DNA of 64,000 nt, taken from contig SAUG01000091.1 in the NCBI GenBank assembly GCA_011316305.1, positions 62,001 to 126,000 on the forward strand, in the 5' to 3' direction. The DNA comes from Rusavskia elegans. Taxonomy: Eukaryota > Ascomycota > Lecanoromycetes > Teloschistales > Teloschistaceae. Shown in pieces: positions 9,480-21,416 of the stretch (position 1 is its first letter; every line of letters begins with the position of its first letter). The notes under the pieces are model-generated. The model was not told the origin of the DNA. It saw only the letters and a program-made list of their open reading frames with translations, and made no database searches. Position numbers and translations under genes: made by a program.

Positions 9480-12400
9480 ATGAGGTTCGGTCGGGACTTT
9501 CACAAGCATCAAATAGCGGAATGGGCCGACGAGTACATGAACTATGCCGCCTTGAAGAGACTTTGTAAGGAACTTACAGCAAGCACCAAGGTTCCAGGTA
9601 AGAAAAACATTCAAAGCGTCTTAGGTTAACTGATGCCATGATCACTTCACCAAGTTCATAACTCTGACCCCGTGGAATGCCTAGAACTTGCTACACAGTG
9701 TACAGGTGCAATTGACACAGTCGATCAATTTTACCGCGACACTTACACCACGTTGCTCTTGAAGCTAACTTCCAATGACCGATTGCAAGACCCATACCAC
9801 GATATTCACGCATGGTTTACGAGCCACTTCGCAAACTCTAGATCGGATTACGTCGAATTACAGCACCAGAAAGCAGCCTTCGTGGAGCTTGTAGCCGACT
9901 TCGACAAACTACGATGGTACGGCCGTGTCAACACCGATGGCTTCCGAAAGATCATCTGCAGAATTCGCTCGCTCGGTACAAATGGCATTCACATCGCGCT
10001 TCACGTCGAGCAAACCCTATGCAGTTCGGAATTTGCAACACAGGCTCATTGTTCGGCGATTTTAACGAAGCTGCACGAAATCATCATCATGATTACGCAA
10101 GCGCAACAGAGTCTCCTGAAAGAACCTTGGAATGTCCAGGACAGCTTCTGCGATCGACTTGGGAAAATTGATCTTTCCGTTCCTGCATTGGAATTATTTC
10201 GTCTAGTTGAGAATGACGATAATCTCGAACTTGGACGATTGATCGACAACATCTGCAAGGGGAGCTTGGATTTCTCGCGCACCGAGTTCCTTCACGTCCT
10301 CTTTCAATGCTCAATGCGATGTTCCTCCCACTCGTGGGTGGATGTTTTGATATCACGTTCCATTTCCCAGGACGCGGTCGCAGTGATCGAGAGTTGCCTC
10401 CGAGACGTGATTGTTGAGCTCTGCTGGTCGACTAGCAAAGTTCAGCAAGTAACTCCATATAAATATGGGACGTCACTTTCTCTGTTGACTTATATGCTCG
10501 ACCGCTTGCTGGCTGAACAGCTCGACCTTCTCTACAAGCACGATCGTTTCGGACGTATCCCTCTTCATTACGCGTGTGAACATGAATCGGCAGAGGCATG
10601 TGGGATTATCTTGAAGTCCATGAACGCTTGGGAAAAGTTAAGTGCAGGAGATGTTGAATCAGCCATCTTGCTAAAAGACATGCAATCACGAAGTCCGATT
10701 CATATCACCGTCCTGCGCGGTCATCTGAAGGTCTTACAAACATTGATTCACTTCCAGAACAGCAAAAATCGCAATGGACGTGCTGCAATCCACCCTGGCT
10801 TCAGTGCGGCTTCCAGCGAGCTTCTACTGCTTGCAATCAGATCCTTGTCAATAGAATCTGCTGCATGTCTCCTAGATCTCGATGTAGACGTTAATTGCTC
10901 CGATTCGTTTGGACAAACGCCCCTCTACCTTGCGGCTCGGTCGGGAAACGCACTCTTCGTCAGCCTTCTATTGCGCCAGAAAACCATCGTTGACAGACCT
11001 GAAACCACCAAGGGTTGGACTCCACTTATCGTTGCAAGTTTGTTGGGTTTTGCTAACATAAGCGAAACCCTTCTTGAACATGGAGCCGATATTGAGCATC
11101 GTGATCACGCAGGTTGGACAGCAATGGATCATGCAAGCTATAGGGGCCACATTTCACTTGCGAAGGCTCTATCCAAAACAGCAGCAAACTTGTCTCTCAA
11201 GCAAGCTGCAGCATTCCGACATCAACTCAAGACATCTTCAGGACGAAAAGTCCCTGCAAGAGGACAACCCCGTCGTAACGTGTCGACCAGGGAGAGCTAC
11301 GTCGTAGTGAATCTGGGCTCCCTGGACTCCTCAAACCCCACACCATTCGTCTGCTTAAGCCCACACATGATCGAAAACCCTTTCAGTATACATCCCGAAT
11401 CTCTTTACTCTCTCGACGTCTCAATGGCCGGCACGCCGAACCCGACTTACACATCCACACTTCCGGTGCTTGAAGACGCAACTAACAAGCCTTGGACTTT
11501 CTCCACTATCGGATCTTTGGATGTCAAATTAGTCTTCGAAGTTTTCCGCAATGAATCAGCCAATATCGAGGGCCGTGAGTTGGTTGGGAGGGGAATTGCT
11601 CTCCTTGACAGCTACAATCAATCTCAAGCTTTAAAGCGAGAGAGTCTCTACCGAGATTGCAAAGTCCCTATTCTCTCAACAGTGGGCTTAGAGTACATTG
11701 GAGTGGTTAATTTCCGCTTCGTAATATCGACACCGCTCGTATTGCCCGATACCCCGTCTATCAATACGGAAGAATTGTGGTCTGAGAATGGCCCTTCAAA
11801 GGTCGTCGGACATCGAGGTGACCTTTTTGCTTTCGATCCATCTTCTTCGCTGATAGAATTCAGGCATGGGTCAAAATGTATTACCCGCTACAAGACTACA
11901 GATTGGAGAGAACACGATCCAGGTGCGAATCTACAGTTAAGTCATGTACTATCGGCACTGACAGTATGTAATAGTCATTTCTGTCAGCCGTGCATTTGGG
12001 AGCATCTTATGTCGAGGTAAGCCTTTGAATCCAAGTAGAAGAGTCAATGATTTTAATAGAATTTTCATAGCTTGGTAAGTTTTTCCAGACTCTGATAGAT
12101 AGTGGCTAAATTTACAGACGTGCAACTAACCAAGGATCATGTGCCGGTCATCTATCACGATTTTCTTGTCTCTGAGACCGGAATTGACTCTCCGATGCAT
12201 ACCATCACTCACGAACAAGTGAGTTGTCACCTTTGATGATGAGACTCCGGTAGTTATAACGATCATAGTTCATGCAAATCAACAGCGAACAGTGTGACCG
12301 CCGTCGGTCGGCTGTCTCCCGCGAAGGCGAGACAGGACATATCAAGACACCTCTGAGCAAGAAAGTGCGTACTCTTTCGGTGAATGCCAGTGATGGTGTC

Positions 12401-13166
12401 GAAACAGATATCTTTATGGCCAGAATTAGGCATACATTCGACTACAACTCCAGAGGATGCAAAGGTAACACGCGGGGCGATTTCATCCATGAGACATACG
12501 TCACCTTGGAACAGCTCTTGAGAGAAGCTCCGGCAAATGTCGCCTTGAACATTGAAATTAGTAAGTCACAACCTCCTGCATTTACCACAGCAGAGTATCT
12601 GAAAACCGATAGAATACCCTATGCTCTCGGAAGCGGTAGATGATTGGAAGATGGACCCATTTTTCATCGAAGTCAACTTTTTCACCGATACCATTCTCTT
12701 GTGTCTCTCGAAACATCTCTCTAATCGAGCCGTTCTCCTGTCCTCCTTCAGCCCCGAAATATGCATCTTACTGGCCCGCAAGCAATCCCGCTGGCCAGTT
12801 CTCTTTCTCACCGATTCCGGCAACTCCCAACAGACTGACGTTCGTGCTGCAAATCTGCAAGAGGCAATGAGTTTTGCGAAGAAGTGGGAACTGGATGGCG
12901 TAGTGATGGCAAGTGAGCCGGTTGTCCTTGCGCCACAGCTGGTGGAATTTGTGAAAGGGCAAGGGATGGTTTGTGCGACCTATGGGGGACTGAATGATGA
13001 GGTTGAGGGGGCTACCGTAAGTGTGGTCCTTGTATCTAAGAAGGATCTTTGGGTTGTGGTGCTAATATGTTGTATGTAGATCCAGGCCATGGCTGGGGTA
13101 GACATTATTATTGCCAACAGCGTTCGTTTAATCTCCGAGACAGTCGCTGGAATTGGGCACGAATGA
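9480..13166 (+). CDS. GDE1: SPX-ankyrin-GDPD glycerophosphodiester phosphodiesterase (Gde1 type), 1089 aa
   Basis: Nine exons: 9480-9597, 9655-11817, 11864-11922, 11975-12016, 12071-12074, 12118-12218, 12269-12560, 12613-13016 and 13080-13166. All phases agree and the total is 1090 codons. Residues 1 to ~160 are an SPX domain (MRFGRDFHKHQIAEWADEY), which senses inositol pyrophosphate/phosphate. Ankyrin repeats lie at about 290-490, and the GDPD barrel runs from about 757 to the end. The catalytic set is present: HRG (His 759), E-L-D (794-796) and YHDF (His 809). This favours Gde1, which splits glycerophosphocholine into choline and glycerol-3-phosphate in the cytosol, over the regulator Pho81/NUC-2, whose GDPD part is degenerate. 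The C-terminal VDIIIANSVRLI block closes the barrel. Exon 5 (4 nt) is inferred: a single intron there would give a stop. The gene stands as an intact island between two RIP blocks. Confidence 0.9.
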
Positions 13167-13440
13167 GATGACATCAAGTGATACAGGAGACAGAGACATG
13201 GCAGATATCCAGATACACATACGAGGATCTCTTATATTTGTTAGAATATGGGCGATATTACTGCAGCATAGGGGACTGCCATTGAATAAATAGTCTGGGC
13301 TGCAAACTTGAGCTGACTGTACAGCTCTTGATATGTGAACATTCTGTGTGCGTGGTGATGGAACACGAATAGAGTGAAACACGAATGATTCTATCCCGGA
13401 AAGGCATACGTATTAGAGAGGGTTATTACAAAATCTCACA
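13167..13440. other. 3' flank of GDE1, still normal composition
   Basis: About 270 bp after the stop codon retain CA and TG dinucleotides. The switch to RIP-mutated sequence happens near 13440. No gene is seen. Confidence 0.6.
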
Positions 13441-14749
13441 ACCAAACAAAACCCAATTTTAGACGTATTATTAGAGTTTCAAGTAATATTATATTAGAAT
13501 CTAATAAATATTAACAAAATCGTTTTTTGGTATATATAGTAGATGCCGTATATATTAAAAAATCTTATCTATCTATCGTAGAACGAGCTACGGCTTGTTT
13601 TAATCTTTTCCGCTAGAAAACTGCTAAACAGCTGCTAATTGACAGATATTTAATACGTTTAATATAGAAATTTTCGAAAATTTTCGATTTTTTTTTAAAA
13701 TAATTGTTAAATTTTTCCTATATACGCTAGACCTATATAGAATATTTTTCGAATTTTTTCTAATATATTTTCGCTAATACAAACGTTAGTTTTATTTATA
13801 AAAGATTAGCGTACCAAATTATAACGCTAGACGTAATTCGAAATCGACGAATAGATTCGAATCTTTAAATTTTATTTAAAAGCTTGGCGTTTCGTATTCG
13901 TTTAACTCTATTTTATTCGTATCGTTTCTATTTATATTAAATTTATTATTCGTTTTAAATATAGTTGGTTAATAGTTAAATAGCGGCGAAAATACTATTT
14001 AATACGATCAAAATAAATTTATTATTTTATCCACTTTCGAATTTACAAAAATATTTCGTTTTATAGATATTTCTAATATAAATTCATTGCAGATATTTTT
14101 CTATAAAATTCGAATTAAAAAAATTAACGAAATCCGATATAATAAAATATTATACCGCGATTTTTAATATAATTTGAAATATTATTAGATACGCTATTAA
14201 ATTTTCAATAAAAATATAATCTATTAAAATTACCACGGTATTTATCGTAGTTATAACTATATTGAATAGAATATTATCTTATTTAAATTTTTCTATTATA
14301 ATTATTATCTTTTTAAATTATTTTTATATAAAATATATTAAATTTATATATATATATCTTTAAATTTCATCTTTATTATTTATTGCAACGATTGTTATAT
14401 TTTACGTATATTAAAATTTTATAACTATAGAATACAATCGTTGGATAAAATTTATAACGTAGTTAATTATTTCTATTTAACTATTCTTTTTTTTTTTGGA
14501 TTACAAAATATCTACAAGTTTTTTTTTATTTTAAAAAATTATAATTTCTTGATAAATCCGCAATTATTATCTGCTACAATATTAATCAAATTTCAATTAC
14601 TTTTTTTTTCGATTTTAGTTATTATATAATTTTTATCTAAACGTTTAATTAAATTTTTAAAATTCTTTTAAACTTATATAATTTTAGAATAATTACAAGT
14701 TTATATATTAGCAGATACGACTAAAAGATTAATCTAGTTAAAATAAAGT

Positions 14750-16120
14750 AAAAAAAAAGTAAAAAGATTGGACAACGCGTTTTAAAAACGATAACAAAGA
14801 ATTTTTATTATAGTAAAAAATTACTTTAATTTTAATAAAATATTTGACGATATTGAAAGTAATTATAGTTATTATAAATAAAGATACTATCGTTTTATTT
14901 AATTGTATTTCGTAACGAATTGGATTAAATCCGGTTTTAAAGTATTTAATTCAAATATTCAATCTATTTCGCGTTAGATTATTTTCGAATTAAATTATTT
15001 TCGGATTGAATTGTAAACGAATTGGATTATAAACGAGTTTTCGCGAATTTAAAGAATTTAAAAGATGAATTAATTAGTTATCGCGTTAGTATAGACGCTA
15101 AATTAATACTATAGAACTTTTTTAAAATTTCGAAAAATATAGAAACTGGAAATATCAATTAGACTATTTTAATATCTATATTAAACTTTCTAGTATTTAT
15201 TTAAAATATTACTATTCTAGTAAAACCCGTTTCGAATCTAATCTATTCCGATTCGAATATTTCTATATCTCGTTTCGAGATATAAGTTTCATTTATAGCT
15301 ATAGTTATTACGATAAAAATCACGTATTTAAAATGTTATAGTAAATCGTAATATTATTACTAATAAAAAAAGATAATAACTACGAAATAAATTAATCTAT
15401 TTATTTAGTTAATTTGTTTTTGATTTTAGTATCCGGTAAACCAATGATTCGGTAAATAAATTAAATATTAATATACTAGTATCGAATATATAGTAGTAGA
15501 ATTAACATTCTAGTTTAATTCAAATAAATAACGGTTTCTTAGAATTTTTATTAAAATTTATTCACTAATATAACGTATTTTTCTATCGATAATTTAACTA
15601 ACGTAAAGATCTTTATAGTTAAATATATCTCGTAGTTATCGCTTTTTCTTTTTTCATTTACTAGTAATATAAACTATATTTTCGTAAATACTACGATGTA
15701 TTAAGATTTTTTATATACGTATATATTTTCGTAACAGCTATAGTTATAAATTAAATTAAAATATCGTATAACCGTAATAACTATATCTTTTCGTATTGAT
15801 ATCGACTATTTCGTTATAACTAGAGCAATCTATTTCGATTTCGATAAAGATTTTATATATAAAATAATATATTATTTTCTATTATATTTTAAATTGTTAA
15901 TATAGATAAAAAAGTTTTAATATAAATATTAAAAAATGTTTAATCATTTCAACGAGTAAATATTTTAAAAAAAAGATTAATTTAAAAGATTTAATCAATA
16001 AATACTATTTATTTATTTAATTTATTTTGGGTTTAATATTCGGTAAACCAGTAATTCGAAAAAGAAACTAAATATTAGTATATTATACGATAAAAGAATT
16101 TATATTCTAATTTAATTAAT
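14750..16120. repeat. Rearranged fragments of the long-inverted-repeat element
   Basis: 15400-15870 resembles the left arm of the element at 46590-48365 in the same orientation, sharing tatttatttaRttaRttt, ccggtaaaccaat, ctatcgataatttaact and agagcaatctat. About 16010-16120 repeats the outer end of that arm again. Parts of 14750-15400 resemble the other arm (gataactacgaaat, aacgcgttttaaaaa). It seems to be one or two broken copies abutting each other. Confidence 0.5.
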
Positions 16121-16129
16121 ATTAGAATG

Positions 16130-16320
16130 GCCGATTCGGATCGAGTTTTTATCGAACTGTTAAATATCCGACCCGATTTTAGTAATCCGATCCGAGTTCG
16201 ACCCGCTAAACGGTCGGGTCGGATTATAGATTCTAATCCGATTTTCGAATCGAATTATAGATTTTAACTCGAAAATTTAATTTAAAAATCTGACCCGATT
16301 CGATTTATAATCGTATTCGA
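16130..16320. repeat. CGGATCGG-rich dispersed repeat, single block
   Basis: It starts ggccgattcggatcgag, very close to ggccgattcggatcgaa at 7092, and continues with the same ccgacccgattttagtaatccgatccg type of text. It directly follows a fragment of the long-inverted-repeat element. Confidence 0.6.
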
Positions 16321-17233
16321 TAGTTAAATATAAAACTAATTATTGGTAATATAAAATAGTAATATATTCTATTTAATACTAGTTTATATAACGGTTATCT
16401 ACAAATATTAACTTATATATCGATATTATATAAATAGTATTATCTTTTTCTAAATAATTTAATAGATATATATTTTTTTTCTAGAGTTTTTAATTTTTTA
16501 AAGTTTATTATTAACTAGCTATGATTATATTTCCGGCTATATCTCTAGATTTTATATTAATTCTTTAATAAACTAGACGTTTTTCTACTAATTAGTAATA
16601 CGTTTAGTATAGATTATAGCTAGTTAATAATATATAAAAGATAAGTATTGTCGGATATATATAATAATATAGTAAAGTAATATATTCATTTATTAGAAAA
16701 GTAATTATATATTTTTCTATCGTATTCTATTGAATTACTAATACTATACTTTATATTCTATTAATTCTTTTACTTATATTTATAGTAGTAACGTCGATAA
16801 AGATTTCGCGATATAATCTAGCGAAAGGTACTTTAGGAATAAAAGGTTCGAAGCCTTTTTAATATCTACAGATTTTTCGAAAAACGACGGTTTTAGATTT
16901 CTATTTATATTTCTTTTAATAGATTATTAGCTAGACTATTTAAAACATTTTAGTCTGGAATATTACCGATACTATAGTACTATAAAATTTCTTTTTACTT
17001 TTTCCTTTACTTTTCTCGATTCTATTTCCTCGAGTTTTCGCTATATTTCTACGGAACGGAATTAATTTTTTATTTAGAATAGTTTTAGTATTATAATACG
17101 ATTAATTATATTATTTTAATATATTACCTCCATTTAGATTCGTATATACTATATATTATTTTACGATAAATAAAAGAAACCAAAAGCTAATAATAAAATA
17201 AAAGGTAATATAAAATAGTATTTAGTATATTAA

Positions 17234-17659
17234 TATTATAACCTTGGACTAGATTTTATACCAAGCCTAATATTCAGTAATAAAACCTTTGATATATATT
17301 GAATATTCAGAGATTGTTTAGTAATCAGCGTTATTCAATACTACTAATTACTAATTACTACTAAATAGTATTTAGTTATTTAATTATATTAAATATACTA
17401 ATTATATTGATTATACAATTTATATTAATTATATTAATTATATTAATTATAGAAGATTTTATTATCTATATAGATTTTAAACTCGACGTTTTTATAACTC
17501 GTGATTAATTTATTAGTTATCGCTATAGACTGCTCTAGTAATTAAATTAACTTATTTTTAAATTAATTTAAATAATTATCTATTATACCTTCGTTTATAG
17601 ATATACTAATAAATCTAATTAATTTAGAAATATTAGATTTTCTAGATAATTCTATAATA
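17234..17659 (+). repeat. 5' LTR of outer chromovirus
   Basis: It aligns along its length with 39663-40038, sharing for example tactaaatagtatttagtta, gaagattttattatctatat, cgtttatagatatactaata and tctataata at the end. It is about 50 bp longer than the 3' LTR, partly from an expanded ttaattata microsatellite near 17400-17450. The expected TG...CA ends read TA...TA because of RIP. Confidence 0.8.
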
Positions 17660-17719
17660 TATTAAATACCTTTAAAATATCTATCGCAGGTTAATATTAA
17701 ATACCTATTCTAAATAATT

Positions 17720-20700
17720 CCAACTATATAGCTAAATAGTCCGAATCTAAAAGAAAAGAAATTTAGATAAAAAATAATAGTAAAGATAAAAATATTTTTT
17801 TTACTAACTAAGGTTTTTATAGTATTAAAGTTAATAAATCCGATAAATATTATAGAGATTATAATAAACTAGAAGACTGGCTCGCGTAATTAAATATATA
17901 TTTTATATTCTATTTTATACTCGAAGAAAAGAAAATACTTTTTACTATATTTTATCTTCGAGAATAAGCCTAGTACTAGATAAAATCTCTCTTTCGTTAG
18001 TATATAGACGATAATAAAAATAATAAACGTATCTTTATATAATTTATAAAGTTTAAAAAAACTATTTATAAAATCTTTAAAATTTCAAATAAAATCTAAA
18101 CTATTAAATATTTTAATTAATATTTTTAGTAGATAAATATAGTATCTAATTACGCTATACGATTTAAAAAATAGATACTACTAATAGAATAGAGCGATAA
18201 CGTTCGATATATAATATTTAGATAGAAATTTAAAAAATAAATAAAGGACAAATTTATATATAATCGTCGAGTATATAATATATTAGATAATCTAATTAAA
18301 ATATCTATCGACTTTAATAATAAACTATATAAATAAAATATAGAAAAATACTACGATAGTAAACTATATAATAATATAGAATATTATTTAGAATAGCTTT
18401 ATAGAAGATAATATCTAAATATAAAGTAGTTTAAAGATAGTTACTTTAAACCGATACTAATAGAACTGGACTCTATATAATAGCGACGTAAAGAGAAAAA
18501 CCCTAGAAATAAAGAAAATAAAAACCTTAAAATATACTATAACTATAGTAAACTAGATTACTTTATAAAAGAATATTAATTAAATAAAATATAATAACGA
18601 CAGTTTAACGCTACGTTAAAAAAACTAAAGACTAGTAAAAAAGAATTTTAAAAAACGATAATAGTAGTTTTAAACTCTAGAAAACAAATTTAAATAAAAA
18701 ATTTATATTTATAGAAAACGATAAAATACTATAGGAAGCTATAATAAATAACGTTTTACTATAAATATTAATAGTATTAATTAGAAAGAAAACCGCTTTT
18801 AGATAGGAAATCGTAATAGAAGATATTTAATAAACGAAACTAAAAACTTCTTATCCTAAAGTAATATACGATCTAGAATTATTAAAAAAAGAGTTTATAG
18901 TAATCTATAAAAAATTTAAAGCCGTTTATAAAATATATATTAGTAACGAATATTTATAGAATAATAAATAGGATTAAAAAGTAAATAATATCGTCGATAT
19001 ATTGGAAAAAAATCTAGAAAATAATATTTCTAAAAATAAAGCTATTCCTAAACCGATATTATAATAGAAAAATATAATAATAGAAGATTAATATATATTA
19101 TTTAATTAGACCGCCTATTATAATAATAGCTATAAAGTTTATAAATTAGAAAAAAAAAACCGGGTAATATTTATTAAAACTACGCTAACGCGCTTTTATA
19201 ATATCTATTAAATTTGGAAGTTATAATATTTATAACTATTCCGAATATATTATATATAGTAGATATAAATACTAGAAGAAATAGTAGAAAAGAAATAAAA
19301 TTTTTAATTAGAAATTCTATAGATATATTTTATAAATAGATTATAAAAGCTAGAAATATTAAAATATAAATAAAAATTTAAAAAAAGCTAAAATTTTATA
19401 GTAATAGATATACTACGAATATATAATTTTACGGTTCGGAAAGTATAATTAAATTTAGCTAGCTATATATATATATTCGAGATTAAAATAATCGTCGAAA
19501 CTAATAACGGACTATAGAAAGTTAAGATATTTATTAATTTAGATATAACCGGAACTTTTATATTAAAGAATTTAGTTAAAAAGAAAAAGTTCTTTTAAAT
19601 TAAAAAAAAAAGAATCTATATAATTTAAAAGTTATTAATAGAAATAAATTATTAAATAGAAATAGAAAGGTTATAGAAGAGACGATACTATTTTAAATAA
19701 CGATTAACTAATACTAAAATAAACTTTAATTTAATACCGTTCGAACAGCTAGCTACGAAATCGTATTTAAAATTTTTTAATTAAAAGATTATAATCTAAT
19801 AATAGACTAGAAAAAAAATACTTAGCTTTAAACGAAATTCCTATATAGAAAATATCTAGTCTATACCGAAATAGTAATTTCGGATAGATAAAAAATAAAA
19901 TATAAAACGCGAATTTATAGCTTCGAAAAAAGACGACTAAAAACTATTTAGATTTAATTTATTAGATACCGGTAGAAATTAGCTAGATTAATAAAATAGA
20001 AATAGAAAAAAAAATTACGAACCTTTCGAAAATACTATACTATCTAATAAAAAGTTAACGGAAAATCTATTAAAAAAGGTTCTAGATAAATATAAAAACA
20101 AGATAAATTTATTTCGGAAAGAGATAACTATAATAATACTATTTAAATATTAATTATAAAATTATAAAATCGGATTTAAACTAGATAAATAATCTATATT
20201 TAAATCTATTTATCTATTATCTATAATAGATCTCGAAATATTTCGTAAATATTTAGACGAAAATATAAAAATAGAATTTATTAGAAAATTTTAATTACTA
20301 ATAGAATATCTGATCCTTTTTATATTTAAAAAAGACGGAATATTCCGCCTATATATCGATTACCGGAAGCTAAATAATATTACGATTAAAAACCGATATT
20401 TATTATTAAATATTAGTAAATTTTAATATAGATTTTATAGAGCGAAATATTTTATAAAATTCGATCTTCGAAGAATATATAATTTTATATAAATAAAAAT
20501 CGAAAAAAAATAGAAAATAGCTTTTCGAATACGGTAAAGTTATTATAAATATATCGTTATACTATTCGAATTTATAAACGTTTCGGTAATTTTTTAGAAT
20601 ATAATTAATAATATATTTAAAAAATATCTAGATATATTTATTATCGTCTATTTCGATAATATTTTGGTTTTTTCTAAAATATTCGAAGGATATAAATAAT

Positions 20701-21416
20701 ATATTAGTAAAGTTTTTAAATATTTAGAAAGAAAAGATTTATATCTTAAACTAGAAAAGTATAAATTCTATAAAAAAAAGATCGACTTTTTTAAATTTAT
20801 TATAGAGCGAAACGGATTATATATCGATTCTAATAATTTAAAAGCTATTATAGAATAAAAGACTCTTATAAATATTAAGGAAATCTAGAGTTTTTTCGGA
20901 TTTATAAACTATAATCGAAAGTTTATAAAAAACTATTTTAATAGAGCCTTCGTTCTAATAACTTTAATAAAAAATACTATAGAATAGTATTAGGAAAAAG
21001 AAAAATAATAAATTTTTAAAATTTTTAAAAGAAAATATATAAAAGATCTAGTATTTAATATATTCGATTTAAAAAAACTATTAAAAATTGAAACGGATTT
21101 ATTAGATCTAGTTATAGATATATATTTTCTATAAAAATACGATAGTAAATAGTATTCGATAATATATATATTAAAATAAATATCGCTAATAGAATAAAAC
21201 TACGATATCTATAATAAAAAACTACTAGCTATAGTAGTTATACTAGAATAGTAGAAAGTATATATCGAAAAATTATCGGAATTAATAATTTTTATAGATT
21301 ATAAAAATCTTCTATATTTTTTAACGATAAAATAATTTAATAGAAGATAATATTAATAGTTTAAACTTTTCGGTTAATATAAAATTAAAATATATTATAC
21401 TTTAGATAAAGAAAAT
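17720..21416 (+). mobile_element. Outer chromovirus gag-protease-RT-RNase H part (RIP relic)
   Basis: Domains recognised through stops are as follows. A gag capsid-like stretch near 17870-17960 (EDWLA, then EEKK). A CCHC zinc knuckle at about 18534-18577 in which the Cys codons now read Tyr (YYNYSKLDYFIKEY). An aspartic-protease site near 19521-19565, where the D-S-G-A triad region is changed. Reverse transcriptase at about 20280-20690, with the tyrosine-rich IDYRKLN block and the catalytic YxDD box now read as YFDN. RNase H near 21060-21390 (YDIYNKKLLAIV, TDHKNLLYF-like text). Gln and Trp positions are TAA/TAG throughout. It is a dead relic. Confidence 0.85.

Noticed and set aside
12017..12117. 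Single 101-bp intron in GDE1
   Set aside because: It would put the next exon out of frame with an immediate stop and lose the catalytic Asp; the two-intron microexon model fits better.
14441..14629. 62-codon open frame inside the RIP block
   Set aside because: Phe/Leu/Ile/Asn-rich text from AT-rich sequence, no family resemblance; a chance frame in mutated DNA.
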